A stretch of 64,000 nucleotides of DNA from Bacteroidia bacterium (GCA_021740825.1 JAIOZA010000015.1:1-64000), one strand, 5' to 3'. Positions 8,180 to 17,731 are shown, numbered from the stretch's first letter. The notes: generated by a model not told the origin, from the sequence alone. Translations and numbers: made by a program.

Positions 8180-9123
8180 TGGAAGATTTTATAATTAATT
8201 CACAAACCATTAAACCTGGAGAATTTAAACAAATTGTTTTAAATTCTTACGAACTTCACACCAAAACAAAAATAGAAATACCTGTTTTTGTTTCTCGAAG
8301 CAAAAAAAAGGGACCTACACTATTACTTTGTGCAGGTATGCATGGCGAAGAAACGAATGGTATTGAAATTATAAGAAAAATTATTACACGCGACGAAATA
8401 AAAAATTTGAATTGTGGTAATATCATTGCTATCCCTGTAATTAATAGTGTATCATTTTTATTTGGAAGTAGAGAATTACCCGATGGTAGAGATTTAAATC
8501 GCTGCTTTCCAGGTAATAAAAATGGATCTTTTGGAAGTAGAATTGCTTACGACATTATGAAATACATCATTCCATTAATTGATTTTGGTGTTGATTTTCA
8601 TACTGGTGGAGCAAAAATTAGTAATAGCCCTCAAATAAGATGTGTGTTTGAATTTCCAGAAAACATTGCATTGGCAGAAAGCTTTTCTGCTCCATTAATT
8701 ATTGATAGTAAATACAGAGAAGGTACTTTTAGAAAAGAAGCCGCTAAAAAAAATAAACCAATTTTAGTATATGAAGGCGGCGAAAGTATGCGTTTTGATT
8801 ATACAGCAATAAATGAAGGCGTAAATGGTTGCTTGCGTTTAATGAAAAATTACCAAATGATTGATATAGATGTTCCTAATAATTATGCAGTAAAAATTAG
8901 AAAAAACACATGGATAAGAGCCAATAGCAGTGGGCTTTTTCACATGAATAAATTAAACGGATCATTTGTATCAAAAGATGATTTACTGGGTGTTATTTGT
9001 AATCCGTTTGGAAATATTGAACATAAAGTTTTATCTACTACCGATGGTTATATTGTTGGAATCAACAACCAACCAGTAGTAAACCAAGGTGATGCCTTAA
9101 TTCATATTGGACAAGAGGACTAA
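8179..9123 (+). CDS. Succinylglutamate desuccinylase/aspartoacylase family zinc hydrolase
   Basis: M14-like zinc amidohydrolase of the AstE/AspA family, 314 residues. Zinc ligands His55 and Glu58 in AGMHGEE and His141 in DFHTGG are visible. The ELPDGRDLNRCFPG segment (substrate-binding Asp-Leu-Asn-Arg) and a likely catalytic Glu199 in YEGGES are also present. A C-terminal biotinyl-like beta domain follows (about 230-314, GLFHMNKL...GDALIHIG). ATG overlaps the rimK stop codon by one base, so the two are translationally coupled. The coupling suggests that it acts on a product of RimK, for example removal of an acyl or glutamyl group. This is inference; arginine succinyl-pathway genes are absent nearby. 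Confidence 0.88.
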   Translation: MEDFIINSQTIKPGEFKQIVLNSYELHTKTKIEIPVFVSRSKKKGPTLLLCAGMHGEETNGIEIIRKIITRDEIKNLNCGNIIAIPVINSVSFLFGSRELPDGRDLNRCFPGNKNGSFGSRIAYDIMKYIIPLIDFGVDFHTGGAKISNSPQIRCVFEFPENIALAESFSAPLIIDSKYREGTFRKEAAKKNKPILVYEGGESMRFDYTAINEGVNGCLRLMKNYQMIDIDVPNNYAVKIRKNTWIRANSSGLFHMNKLNGSFVSKDDLLGVICNPFGNIEHKVLSTTDGYIVGINNQPVVNQGDALIHIGQED

Positions 9124-9289
9124 CGTGCACGCTTCCAATCCTTAATTACAACTGTTTAGTGTTTTTACTCACACCATTTTCATTATTACGTACATAACTT
9201 TATAAATAGAGTTAAACTCATTTTATCATAGTTATTTTTTATAGTAATTAAGAATTTTGTGTAGCTATAATAATTATAAAACAGGTCAA

Positions 9290-11143
9290 ATGGCAAAGCA
9301 ATTTAATTATTTTGCATTATTAATAATTTGCTGTTTACTTTACAATAAAAAAACGTATAGCCTAAGCCATGCGAATAATTATAAAAATGACTCACTTAAA
9401 ATTTATAAAAAAATAAAGCAAATTGCTTACAAAAACAAAATTGGCTCTTGGATGTATGATGCCATTTTTCATAATCCAGAAACTATTGCATTCGCAACAA
9501 ATGAAATATCTAAAGATCAGAATCACACAAACCCCTATCTAAAATTTAAAGGATGTATTATCAAAAGTATAAAAATAACGGTTTATGATCCGTTTGGCTA
9601 CAATACAAATGATACAATTAAATATACAATAAATAAAGTGCAGCAATTTGGTAATAGAACTCATATAACAACAAGGTCATTTGTCATCAATAATAAATTG
9701 TTGTTCAAGCAAAATGATTCAATAAATCCATTGGCAATAACTGAGAGTGAGCGAATTTTACGAGAATCTGTTTTTATAACTGATGCAACTATTTACATAA
9801 AAACAACCTTAAACAAGGACAGCGTAATTGTTAATGTTATAGTTCAAGATAAATGGCCTATCGCAATTCCTTCAGTAATTACAGACCTCTATATAAGTGC
9901 TAGATTTAGAAATCTTAATCTGCTTGGTGTGGGGCAGCAATTTGAACAATATTGTAAATTCACAAAACCAAATAATTATGAATTGAATGGTTATTACAGT
10001 ATTGCAAATATCGATCATACATACATCTCGTCCACTTTAGCTTATTCTAATAATAAACCTGAAACAACTATTTCAATAGCCTTTGATAAGCCGTTTTTTT
10101 CTCCCTTAACTTCATGGGCTGGTGGCCTTGCCTTATCGCACGGATGGAAAAATTATCTGTATCATGACACAATCCTAAATGAACAAAAAGCACTGAAAAT
10201 TACTAATTTAACAAATGATTTTTGGCTTGGTAAGCGTTTTAAATTAGTTAAGCTAAAAAAAGATAATAGTATTTTCAATCAAAGCACCAACCTAATTTTG
10301 GGTCTTAGGCATTTTAGCACAGTATTCTTGACGAAGCCACCTTCATCAGCCGAAAGTGCAAAAATAGCAGTAAACTCACAAGCCTTACTAAGTAATATTG
10401 CACTTTCAATACAGCACTATTACAAAGACAAATACATCTATCGCTTTGGTGCCAATGAGGATGTACCTGAAGGTTTGATTATACAAATTATTTATGGAGG
10501 TGTTAAGCAAGAATTTAAAAAAATAAGGTACTATGCAGGTATAGAATTAGCAAGAGCAAAGCATTTTAAATTTGGTTATTTATCCTCAACATTATCAAGC
10601 GGGATATTTTTTAATAAATTAAGTTCCGATGATGATATTACCACTAATTACAAATTATATTATTTCAGTAATTTACTGAAAAAAGAAAAATGGTTCTTTC
10701 GTGCCTTTGTAAATTTAAATTATGTCAATATCCAAAATAAATTAAATGGAGAAACACTAAATTTTAGCAATAACGAATTATATGGCTTTGAAAATAATTC
10801 ATTATCCGGAAGTTCTAAAATTACCATAAGTTGTGAAATGGTGGCTTATCTGCCATATCAGTTTATTGGCTTTCGATTTGCACCTATCATAAACATAGGG
10901 TTAGGTTTAATTGAAAATCAAGCCCATAAATTATATAAAAGTAATTTATATCAATCTTACACTTTAGGCTTAATGCTACGTAATGAAAATTTATTGACTA
11001 GCACATTTCAGTTTTCTATTGGAGCATATCCCTATTTACCAGGCAATGGCAAATTTGTCCTTAAATATAATCCAATTGCAAGCTTTACCTTAAGAGTACG
11101 TGCATTTTCTGTAACCAAACCTGAGTTTGTAACCTATAACTAA
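9290..11143 (+). CDS. BamA/Omp85-like outer-membrane barrel protein
   Basis: About 617 residues from ATG 9290; a TTG at 9257 would add 11 residues before a good signal peptide (MAKQFNYFALLIICCLLY), so I reject it. After the signal, about residues 75-190 contain one POTRA-like unit (IIKSIKITVYDPFG... ITESERILRESVFITDATIYI...VNVIVQDKW). The rest is a long aromatic beta-rich barrel ending in a strand (ASFTLRVRAF). This layout fits a surface-antigen/TamA-like Omp85 relative rather than full BamA, which has five POTRA domains. Cargo or partner unknown. The 166-base gap upstream shows no terminator I could identify. Confidence 0.7.
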   Translation: MAKQFNYFALLIICCLLYNKKTYSLSHANNYKNDSLKIYKKIKQIAYKNKIGSWMYDAIFHNPETIAFATNEISKDQNHTNPYLKFKGCIIKSIKITVYDPFGYNTNDTIKYTINKVQQFGNRTHITTRSFVINNKLLFKQNDSINPLAITESERILRESVFITDATIYIKTTLNKDSVIVNVIVQDKWPIAIPSVITDLYISARFRNLNLLGVGQQFEQYCKFTKPNNYELNGYYSIANIDHTYISSTLAYSNNKPETTISIAFDKPFFSPLTSWAGGLALSHGWKNYLYHDTILNEQKALKITNLTNDFWLGKRFKLVKLKKDNSIFNQSTNLILGLRHFSTVFLTKPPSSAESAKIAVNSQALLSNIALSIQHYYKDKYIYRFGANEDVPEGLIIQIIYGGVKQEFKKIRYYAGIELARAKHFKFGYLSSTLSSGIFFNKLSSDDDITTNYKLYYFSNLLKKEKWFFRAFVNLNYVNIQNKLNGETLNFSNNELYGFENNSLSGSSKITISCEMVAYLPYQFIGFRFAPIINIGLGLIENQAHKLYKSNLYQSYTLGLMLRNENLLTSTFQFSIGAYPYLPGNGKFVLKYNPIASFTLRVRAFSVTKPEFVTYN

Positions 11144-11185
11144 ATAAGTACTTTTTACAAATAAAACTATCGCTAAAAAAATTAT

Positions 11186-11467
11186 CTATACTAAGCGTTT
11201 AAGAAAAAAAGTACCAAATGGCAATAATGAAAGTAAAAAAGCAAAGCACGCTTTTTTAAATGATAGGTTATATTTAAAAAATAAAATAGCCAACAAAATA
11301 ATAAAAAGAACAAATAATGCTCCATGCAGGGATCCAATTGGTCGCACAAATTGAGGTGTATTATATAGATATTTTAAAGGCATGGCAATAAATAATAAAA
11401 GTAAATAACTGTAGCCTTCTATTTTACCAATAATTAGAAACCATTTTGTAATTGTTGCGTTTTCCAT
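11186..11467 (-). CDS. DUF3817 family integral membrane protein
   Basis: Small membrane protein of 93 residues from ATG 11467 (a TTG six codons upstream is less likely). Three hydrophobic helices are seen: IIGKIEGYSYLLLLFIAMPLK, HGALFVLFIILLAILFF, and ACFAFLLSLLPFGTFFL. The pattern GKIEGYSYLLLLFIAMPLKY, then VRPIGSLHG, is typical of DUF3817 (also found at the C-terminus of some transporters). Function unknown. It is a single gene facing the BamA-like gene tail to tail, with its start facing the serine hydrolase gene. Confidence 0.85.
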   Translation of the reverse strand: MENATITKWFLIIGKIEGYSYLLLLFIAMPLKYLYNTPQFVRPIGSLHGALFVLFIILLAILFFKYNLSFKKACFAFLLSLLPFGTFFLKRLV

Positions 11468-11514
11468 TTCCTTAAATGTACTCAATATATTTTTATACTA
11501 AACTAAACTTTTTG

Positions 11515-11522
11515 TACCTTTA
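11515..11522 (+). promoter_or_regulatory. Candidate -7 promoter box (TACCTTTA)
   Basis: TAnnTTTR match 30 bases upstream of the serine hydrolase ATG at 11553. Position would give a leader of about 25 bases. Pattern-based. Confidence 0.3.
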
Positions 11523-11552
11523 ATAATACAAAGAATTTCAATTAGTACCATC

Positions 11553-12863
11553 ATGAAAAAATTAATCGCTTTAATTGTAATGATTTTTTATTTAAATTTT
11601 TCTGTTATAGCACAAAATATTTACTTCCCTCCAACGACCGGTAATATTTGGGATTCAATCTCACCAATTAGTATTAATTACTGTCAATCACGAATTGATT
11701 CATTATATAATTACCTACAGTCAAAAGATACCAAATCATTTATAATTTTAAAAGATGGAAAACGAGTGTTAGAAAAATATTTTGGAACCTATACGCGCGA
11801 TTCATTATGGTATTGGGCATCAGCTAGTAAAAGTTTAGCAGGTCTAATTACGGGGGTGGCGCAACAAAAAGGATATATTAACATCAATAATAAAGTATCT
11901 GATTATTTAGGCACTGGTTGGACAAGTGCTCCACTAGCTAAAGAAAATTTAATTTCCATAAAGCACTTAATCAGTATGACAAGTGGTTTACAAGATGCGC
12001 CACCTTTACCGTGCGATAATGAAGACACTGCTAAATCTTGTTTAACTTATCTAGCTGATGCAGGAACTCGCTGGGCTTATCATACTGGCGCTTACAGAAA
12101 AGTGCAAGATATTGTGAGCAACGCCGTTGGGCAAAATTATAATTTGGTTACAAATAACTGGATTGAAAGTAAAACTGGAATGAATGGCTTATGGTTTCAA
12201 CAAGTATATTATAGCAATGCCAGAGACATGGCAAGATTTGGATTGTTAAATTTAAATAAAGGAATTTGGAACACAGATACCATATTAAAGGATACAACTT
12301 ATTTTAATGCGATGGTAAACTCTTCGCAAAATTTAAATTTAGCTTATGGTTATTTATGGTGGTTAAATGGAAAAGCTAGTGGTATGGCCCCCGGTTTTCA
12401 AATGGTGTTTCCTGGGACTTTAATGAGCAATGCACCTAACGATATTTATGCTGCTTTAGGAAAAAACGATCAAAAAATTTATGTGGTACCCAGTAAAAAT
12501 ATGGTCGTGGTGAGACAGGGAAATACAGCAGGTGGTTTTAATTTAGCAGCTTCAGCGTTTGACAATGTATTATGGGATTACATAAATAAGTTAGATTGCA
12601 GCACAACAACAATTCATGAAAACAAAAATCAATTTCATGCACTTTACCCTATTCCAATAATAAACTTATTAAATATTGATAATAGTGATGAAAGCATATG
12701 CAGGATATGTGTATATGATGTTTTCGGTAAACTCATGGACTATTGTAAACAACAAACTAAAACTATTTCTATCGATTTTTCAAAATTCGAGAAAGGAGTT
12801 TATGTTATTGAATTACATAATAAAAATATGGAAGTTATGAGAAGAAAAGTGCTTAAAGAGTAA
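11553..12863 (+). CDS. Secreted class C beta-lactamase-like serine hydrolase with T9SS C-terminal sorting domain
   Basis: 436 residues. Signal peptide at 1-20 (ending VIAQ). The penicillin-recognising serine hydrolase core has the catalytic SxxK at Ser90/Lys93 (WASASKSLAG), followed by a conserved serine-hydrolase region (ISMTSGLQD) and a Tyr-containing second motif (AYHTGAYRKVQDIV). The last ~75 residues (YPIPIINLLNID... CVYDVFGKL... FEKGVYVIEL...RRKVLKE) match a type A T9SS sorting domain, so the enzyme is probably carried across the outer membrane and either released or anchored. Substrate unknown; such proteins are esterases, peptidases or amidases as often as beta-lactamases. Monocistronic between convergent and divergent neighbours. 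Confidence 0.88.
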   Translation: MKKLIALIVMIFYLNFSVIAQNIYFPPTTGNIWDSISPISINYCQSRIDSLYNYLQSKDTKSFIILKDGKRVLEKYFGTYTRDSLWYWASASKSLAGLITGVAQQKGYININNKVSDYLGTGWTSAPLAKENLISIKHLISMTSGLQDAPPLPCDNEDTAKSCLTYLADAGTRWAYHTGAYRKVQDIVSNAVGQNYNLVTNNWIESKTGMNGLWFQQVYYSNARDMARFGLLNLNKGIWNTDTILKDTTYFNAMVNSSQNLNLAYGYLWWLNGKASGMAPGFQMVFPGTLMSNAPNDIYAALGKNDQKIYVVPSKNMVVVRQGNTAGGFNLAASAFDNVLWDYINKLDCSTTTIHENKNQFHALYPIPIINLLNIDNSDESICRICVYDVFGKLMDYCKQQTKTISIDFSKFEKGVYVIELHNKNMEVMRRKVLKE

Positions 12864-12878
12864 AAGTGTTTAATGCAT

Positions 12879-13493
12879 TTAAGCCTCTACCTCCAAAACA
12901 ATTGGCGCAATAATAAACTTCTCAATTAGCTTTTCAATTTTAGGAGTCAGCTCATTGGTAAACACTAAATGCTGGCACTTAGGTAAACTTAAAGCAAGTC
13001 TATCTATTTGTCCGTGCAAGGCGTTTTTAATAATCATTTCTGCATCATCAATAACAAATAATTTGATTTTATTTAAATTAAAATTTTTGCGGAAGTAAAT
13101 TTCTAAAACACGTTTGGCTGTTCCAATAACTATATCCGTTCCAAAATAAATAGCCTCTGTTTGCGCATCAATTTTTCCACCATCAAAAGCTAATTCTGCA
13201 CGCAAATCTGTTTCACGAGAAAGTAATTTAAATTGCTCTTTCATTTCCAATGCTTTTACTTCGTCAGAAACAATAATTAAAGCGCGAGGTGCATCTTCAA
13301 AAGCCATTCCTAATTTTTGAATCGCACTAATAATAATCGTGGAGCTTTTTCCACAACCTGCTGGACCAACACCAATCACATCAGCACCCCCATTAATTTT
13401 TGGAATACATTTTAATTGCAATTCTTTAGGTTCTTCAAAACCGTGTTCGGATAATGCAGCTGCTAATTTCTTGTTTAATTTATCTTTGAACAT
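12879..13493 (-). CDS. Short DEAD-box-like ATPase domain protein lacking the second helicase domain
   Basis: Only 204 residues, where DEAD-box helicases need at least 350. Seen: a Q-motif-like start (GFEEPKELQLKCIP), Walker A GPAGCGKS at 43-50, motif Ib-like VIGTAKRVLEIY, and a changed motif II, Asp149-Asp150-Ala151-Glu152 instead of DEAD. Motif III (SAT) is replaced (LVFTNE). The RecA-like C-terminal domain with motifs IV-VI is absent. It cannot be an ordinary helicase, but could bind ATP or RNA. No frameshift is visible: the gene ends cleanly and begins 8 bases after mltG, so it looks like a maintained short form rather than decay. Confidence 0.8.
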   Translation of the reverse strand: MFKDKLNKKLAAALSEHGFEEPKELQLKCIPKINGGADVIGVGPAGCGKSSTIIISAIQKLGMAFEDAPRALIIVSDEVKALEMKEQFKLLSRETDLRAELAFDGGKIDAQTEAIYFGTDIVIGTAKRVLEIYFRKNFNLNKIKLFVIDDAEMIIKNALHGQIDRLALSLPKCQHLVFTNELTPKIEKLIEKFIIAPIVLEVEA

Positions 13494-13501
13494 CGCTTTA
13501 A

Positions 13502-14554
13502 TTATCGTTTAATTCCTTTTTTATTTAATGCTTGTTGATAGGCCGATGCATTTTTCATATGTACCTTATAATCATCCGTGAAACAAGAAAGGCCACTAAA
13601 ATCTGCCTTCGCGCAAAAGTAGGTATAATTATGCTTGGTATAATTTAAAACTGCATCAATCACCGAAGGCTTGACTAAACAAATAGGTCCAGGTGGTAGT
13701 CCTTTGTAACGATAGGTATTATAAGGCGAATCAATTTCTTTATCAACTGATAAAACACGTTGTACATCAAAATTAGAATTAGCAAAAACAATGGTAGGAT
13801 CAGCCTGTAATTTCATATCTTGCTTTAATCGATTTATGTAAACTCCAGCAATTTTTTGTTGTTCAGATTTAATATGACTCTCACTTTGAACAATAGATGC
13901 AAGTGTTATAAGTTCGGGGACAGAGTAACCTAAGGATTTTGCCTTCGCAGTATTTTCTTTTGTCCACACTTCATTGTATGACTTTTTTATTAAAGCAAAA
14001 AAATCATCTATGTGTGTTGTCCAATTTAATTCATAGGTTTCTGGCACAATCAATGCCATAAAATTTCCTGAATTTAATCCGTACTCTTCGGCTAAAATAT
14101 TATCATTTGAGCAATACTCTTCTAACTCACTTTTTTCAATTTCCAGTTTTTCAACAACATAATCAATAAACTGTTCTTTAGTTCTAATTTGAGAATTGAA
14201 AAATAACTTTACTTTTTCTTGCTTAGCATTAATTATCGACTTAATAATGGATCGATTACTCATCTTTGCATCAATCCTATATTTACCAGGATTAATATGA
14301 CTTTGTAAATTCAAACTTTTAGCCATCCACTCAAAACTAAGATGATCAGCAATAATATTTTGAGCATATAATTCTTGTAATACATCATCAATTGTGGCAT
14401 TACTTTTTATGTAGATGTAGGTAAATTTTTTACCATTTAAGCGAACATTGCTTTTAAAAATATTTTCATAAACCCAAAATCCACCGCCTGCTAATGCAAC
14501 GAACATGAGCAAAAAAATTATCTTCTTAAATATTCCTCCTTTAGACTTTGCCAT
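13502..14554 (-). CDS. mltG: Endolytic murein transglycosylase MltG
   Basis: Inner-membrane lytic transglycosylase that cuts nascent glycan strands and helps terminate polymerisation. 350 residues. One transmembrane helix at about 10-28, a LysM-like subdomain near 40-100 (YIKSNATIDDVLQEL... INPGKYRI), and the YceG catalytic domain. The probable catalytic Glu225 lies in LASIVQSESH, followed by KIAGVYINRLKQDMKLQADPT and SPYNTYRYKGLPPGPI. The first position of the usual E-K-E triplet is Gln here, which I believe is common in Bacteroidota. It lies between aspS and the short DEAD-like gene on the same strand, 47 and 8 bases away. Confidence 0.95.
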   Translation of the reverse strand: MAKSKGGIFKKIIFLLMFVALAGGGFWVYENIFKSNVRLNGKKFTYIYIKSNATIDDVLQELYAQNIIADHLSFEWMAKSLNLQSHINPGKYRIDAKMSNRSIIKSIINAKQEKVKLFFNSQIRTKEQFIDYVVEKLEIEKSELEEYCSNDNILAEEYGLNSGNFMALIVPETYELNWTTHIDDFFALIKKSYNEVWTKENTAKAKSLGYSVPELITLASIVQSESHIKSEQQKIAGVYINRLKQDMKLQADPTIVFANSNFDVQRVLSVDKEIDSPYNTYRYKGLPPGPICLVKPSVIDAVLNYTKHNYTYFCAKADFSGLSCFTDDYKVHMKNASAYQQALNKKGIKR

Positions 14555-14601
14555 TATTCTAAAACAATGCTTATTTGATATTTATCACTAATAATTAGCT
14601 T

Positions 14602-16371
14602 TTATAAAGTAGATAAAATATGTAATTCTTTTAATTGTTCGTCACTTATTTCACTAGGACTATCAATCATCACATCTCGTCCTGAATTATTTTTAGGGAA
14701 AGCGATAAAATCTCTGATACTATCACTTCCTCCAAATAATGAACATAACCTATCAAAACCAAAAGCTAAACCTCCATGTGGTGGCGCGCCAAATTCAAAG
14801 GCATTCATTAAAAACCCAAATTGTTTTTGCGCCTCTTCTTTGGTAAATCCTAGTAAATCAAACATTTGTGCTTGTAAATCTTTATTGTGAATACGAATAC
14901 TGCCACCACCAACTTCAACACCATTAATCACTAAATCGTATGCATTTGCTCTTACAGCGCCTGGATCTGTTTTTAGTAATTCAAAATCTTCGGGATTAGG
15001 AGAAGTAAAGGGATGATGCTTTGCATGCCAACGACCTGCTAAAGATGCTAATAAATTAGGATCTCCATCGTTCCACTCTAATAAAGGAAAATCAATTACC
15101 CATAATGCTGAAAATTTCGTTTTATCTCGTAATCCTAAACGAGCGCCCATTTCCAAACGCAATTCACTCATGGCTTTACGAGTTTTTTCTTCTAATCCTG
15201 CTAGTACTAAAATTAAATCGCCTGGCTGTGAGTTACAAGCAACAGACCATGCCTTTAAATCTTCTTCATTATAAAATTTATCAACACTTGACTTAATTGT
15301 TCCATCAGCATTATGGCGCGCATATACTAAACCAGTTGCTCCAATTTGAGGACGCTTAACCCATTCTGTTAATTCATCTAACTGTTTGCGAGTATAGTCT
15401 GCTGCACCTTTAGCACAAATAGCAACAACTAATTCTGCGTCTTCAAATACTTTAAAATTTTTACCCGAAGCAACTTTATTCATTTCAACAAACTTCATTT
15501 CAAAACGAGTATCAGGCTTATCGTTACCATAAAATTGCATCGCGTCAGCATATGTCATATGTGGCACATGAGGCATGTCAATATTTTTGACTGATTTAAA
15601 CAAGTGACGCACTAATCCTTCAAATGTATCTAAGATATCTTTTTGCTCCACAAAACTCATCTCACAATCTATTTGCGTAAACTCAGGTTGCCTGTCAGCT
15701 CGTAAATCTTCGTCACGAAAACATTTGACGATTTGATAGTACCGGTCAAAACCACCAACCATTAATAATTGTTTGAAGGTTTGCGGAGATTGAGGTAAAG
15801 CGTAAAACTGGCCGGCATTCATACGACTTGGGACAACAAAATCTCTGGCGCCTTCAGGAGTCGATTTAATTAAAACAGGAGTTTCAACTTCTAAGAAATT
15901 TAATTTATCTAAATAATTACGTGTTTCAATTGCCATGCGATGGCGTAACTCTAAATTTTTCCGCACTTCATTTCTGCGCAAATCCAAATAGCGGTATTTC
16001 ATTCGTAATTCATCCCCACCATCTGTATTATCATCAATTGTAAATGGAGGAGTAAGTGATTCATTTAGTATTTTAAATTCTTTAACGAGTATTTCTATTT
16101 CGCCAGTAGGATTGTTTTTGTTTTTACTCTCACGTTCAATTACCGTTCCTGTTACTTGAATTACAAATTCACGACTAACACTTCGGGCATGCGTATTCAT
16201 TTCCTTATCTACATCTTCATTAAATGCAAGTTGCGTAATGCCATAACGATCTCTTAAATCAATAAAAGTCATTCCTCCTAAATCTCGAGATTTTTGAACC
16301 CAGCCACTCAATGTAACTCGTTTGTTAATGTCTGATAAGCGTAATTCGCCGCAAGTATGTGTACGTAACAT
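14602..16371 (-). CDS. aspS: Aspartate--tRNA ligase
   Basis: Class IIb aminoacyl-tRNA synthetase charging tRNA-Asp. 589 residues, the usual bacterial length. The N-terminal OB fold binds the anticodon ([24 protein letters not shown]). Class II motif 2 is visible ([19 protein letters not shown]), followed by the bacterial GAD insertion domain (about 290-410). Motif 3 is in the C-terminal part ([16 protein letters not shown]). Ends ...LHILSTL. No terminator separates it from mltG. An intrinsic terminator lies upstream (16425-16449), so it probably has its own promoter in the 80-base gap. Start [14 protein letters not shown] is family-typical. Confidence 0.97.
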   Translation of the reverse strand: MLRTHTCGELRLSDINKRVTLSGWVQKSRDLGGMTFIDLRDRYGITQLAFNEDVDKEMNTHARSVSREFVIQVTGTVIERESKNKNNPTGEIEILVKEFKILNESLTPPFTIDDNTDGGDELRMKYRYLDLRRNEVRKNLELRHRMAIETRNYLDKLNFLEVETPVLIKSTPEGARDFVVPSRMNAGQFYALPQSPQTFKQLLMVGGFDRYYQIVKCFRDEDLRADRQPEFTQIDCEMSFVEQKDILDTFEGLVRHLFKSVKNIDMPHVPHMTYADAMQFYGNDKPDTRFEMKFVEMNKVASGKNFKVFEDAELVVAICAKGAADYTRKQLDELTEWVKRPQIGATGLVYARHNADGTIKSSVDKFYNEEDLKAWSVACNSQPGDLILVLAGLEEKTRKAMSELRLEMGARLGLRDKTKFSALWVIDFPLLEWNDGDPNLLASLAGRWHAKHHPFTSPNPEDFELLKTDPGAVRANAYDLVINGVEVGGGSIRIHNKDLQAQMFDLLGFTKEEAQKQFGFLMNAFEFGAPPHGGLAFGFDRLCSLFGGSDSIRDFIAFPKNNSGRDVMIDSPSEISDEQLKELHILSTL

Positions 16372-16424
16372 AATAAAAAATTAAGCCTCTAATTTACCTA
16401 AAAATGCTGAGCAATAGAAACAAA

Positions 16425-16449
16425 AAACCCGATTAAATTAATCGGGTTT
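16425..16449 (-). terminator. Rho-independent terminator after the superoxide dismutase gene
   Basis: A 12-bp perfect stem with a one-base centre (AAACCCGATTAA / TTAATCGGGTTT), followed on the minus strand by a run of T (six A on the plus strand at 16422-16427). It lies 5 bases after the sod stop codon and before aspS. Confidence 0.88.
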
Positions 16450-16454
16450 ACAAA

Positions 16455-17189
16455 TTATTTAGAATTATAAAGCTCTTCAGCTTTCTCCCAATTAACAATA
16501 TTCCACCAATTATTTATGTAATCAGCGCGTTTATTTTGGTATTTTAAATAGTAGGCATGTTCCCAAATATCTAAGGCTAAAACTGGTTTTCCTTTTTCTG
16601 CAGCCACATCCATTAGCGGATTGTCTTGATTTGGCGTGGTAGTAATTTTTAGTTTTCCATCTTGTACAATTAGCCAACACCAGCCGCTACCAAATATTTT
16701 TGTAGCCTTCTCAGTGAATTCTTTTTTAAAGTTTTCAAATGAATTAAAATCTCTGATAATTGATTCGGCTATTTTTTTAGTAGGTAAATTTTCTTTTGAA
16801 GTAGGATTTGGCTTCATTAATTGCCAAAATAAACTATGATTATACTGTCCTCCACCGTTATTACGAATAGCTATATCAGCCTTAGAAATAGTTTTAAAAG
16901 ACTCTTCTAGAACAAATTTATCCGCCAAATTTTCTATTGCCTTATTTAATTTATCAATATACGCTTGATGATGTTTTGTGTGATGAATTGTCATCGTTTG
17001 CTCATCAATAAACGGTTCTAACGCATTGTATGCATAAGGAAGGTTCGGCAATGTAATTTTTGTATTTTGGAAACTCTGTTCGCCTAATTGCTCAATGACA
17101 TTTAATTGTTCATTGCTAACTAATTTAGTTGCAATTCCGGTTAATCCTAGTAATCCTATTTTCTTAAAAAATTCCCTTCTATCGTTCAT
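16455..17189 (-). CDS. Fe/Mn superoxide dismutase with twin-arginine export signal
   Basis: Converts superoxide to oxygen and peroxide. 244 residues, about 40 more than the cytosolic form because of an N-terminal Tat-like leader: DRREFFKK at 3-10 followed by a hydrophobic stretch (IGLLGLTGIATKLV). The protein is thus probably periplasmic or exported. Core features: LPYAYNALEPFID, HHTKHHQAYIDKLN, GGQYNHSLFW, ALDIWEHAYYLKYQN with metal-binding Asp and His. The position after the first ligand pair is Gly, and NQDNPL supplies the second-shell Gln as in Mn-type enzymes, suggesting Mn or cambialistic use. One base follows the biotin carrier gene, so the two are co-transcribed. Confidence 0.93.
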   Translation of the reverse strand: MNDRREFFKKIGLLGLTGIATKLVSNEQLNVIEQLGEQSFQNTKITLPNLPYAYNALEPFIDEQTMTIHHTKHHQAYIDKLNKAIENLADKFVLEESFKTISKADIAIRNNGGGQYNHSLFWQLMKPNPTSKENLPTKKIAESIIRDFNSFENFKKEFTEKATKIFGSGWCWLIVQDGKLKITTTPNQDNPLMDVAAEKGKPVLALDIWEHAYYLKYQNKRADYINNWWNIVNWEKAEELYNSK

Positions 17190-17190
17190 C

Positions 17191-17700
17191 TTAAAATTGG
17201 ATTAATCCTTGATTTTTTTCTACAGCAATTCCTTTGTTTACGGCAATCTTTTTTACAATTCCATCCGTTGGTGATTTTAGTACATTTTCCATTTTCATAG
17301 CTTCCAAAACAATTAAGGGATCTCCTTTTTTTATGTCTTGTCCTTCAGCAACTAATATATTTAATACCATTCCCGGCATAGGCGCTTTTATATCGTTAAC
17401 TTTTTTCGAAGCTAAACTATCTAAACCTAAACTATGCAATAAATCATCATATTTATCTTTGATATTGAGCACATAAGTTGTATTATTTACTTTTACAACT
17501 AACTGCTTTTCTTCGGGTATATGTTTTACAATTTCTAAATTATAGGATAAGTTATCTTTTACCATATGGTAAACTCCCTCTCTAATTTTTATAATATCTG
17601 CAGAAAATTCTTGCCCATTTAAAATTCCTGAAAGAATTCCGTTTTGCTGATGGAGTTCTGTTTTAAACTCACTATTTCCATTTACTTTAACCGTATACAT
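17191..17700 (-). CDS. Biotin/lipoyl carrier protein of an acyl-CoA carboxylase
   Basis: 169 residues. The C-terminal ~70 form a biotinyl domain: [22 protein letters not shown], and EAMKMEN with the biotin-accepting Lys136. The N-terminal half matches the linker domain found in Bacteroidota propionyl/acetyl-CoA carboxylase carrier subunits. The carboxylase and carboxyltransferase subunits are not next to it here, so the partner complex is unknown. It shares an operon with the superoxide dismutase gene (1-base gap). A TATTTTTG promoter box lies 4 bases before its ATG, and a strong terminator lies upstream, so it is the first gene of its unit. Confidence 0.9.
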   Translation of the reverse strand: MYTVKVNGNSEFKTELHQQNGILSGILNGQEFSADIIKIREGVYHMVKDNLSYNLEIVKHIPEEKQLVVKVNNTTYVLNIKDKYDDLLHSLGLDSLASKKVNDIKAPMPGMVLNILVAEGQDIKKGDPLIVLEAMKMENVLKSPTDGIVKKIAVNKGIAVEKNQGLIQF

Positions 17701-17704
17701 ATCA

Positions 17705-17712
17705 CAAAAATA
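17705..17712 (-). promoter_or_regulatory. Candidate -7 promoter box (TATTTTTG)
   Basis: Full match to TAnnTTTG on the minus strand, ending 4 bases before the ATG of the biotin carrier gene and directly following the terminator at 17732-17764. Suggests a leaderless transcript. Confidence 0.5.
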
Positions 17713-17731
17713 GCTTTAAATTAGGTGAAAA

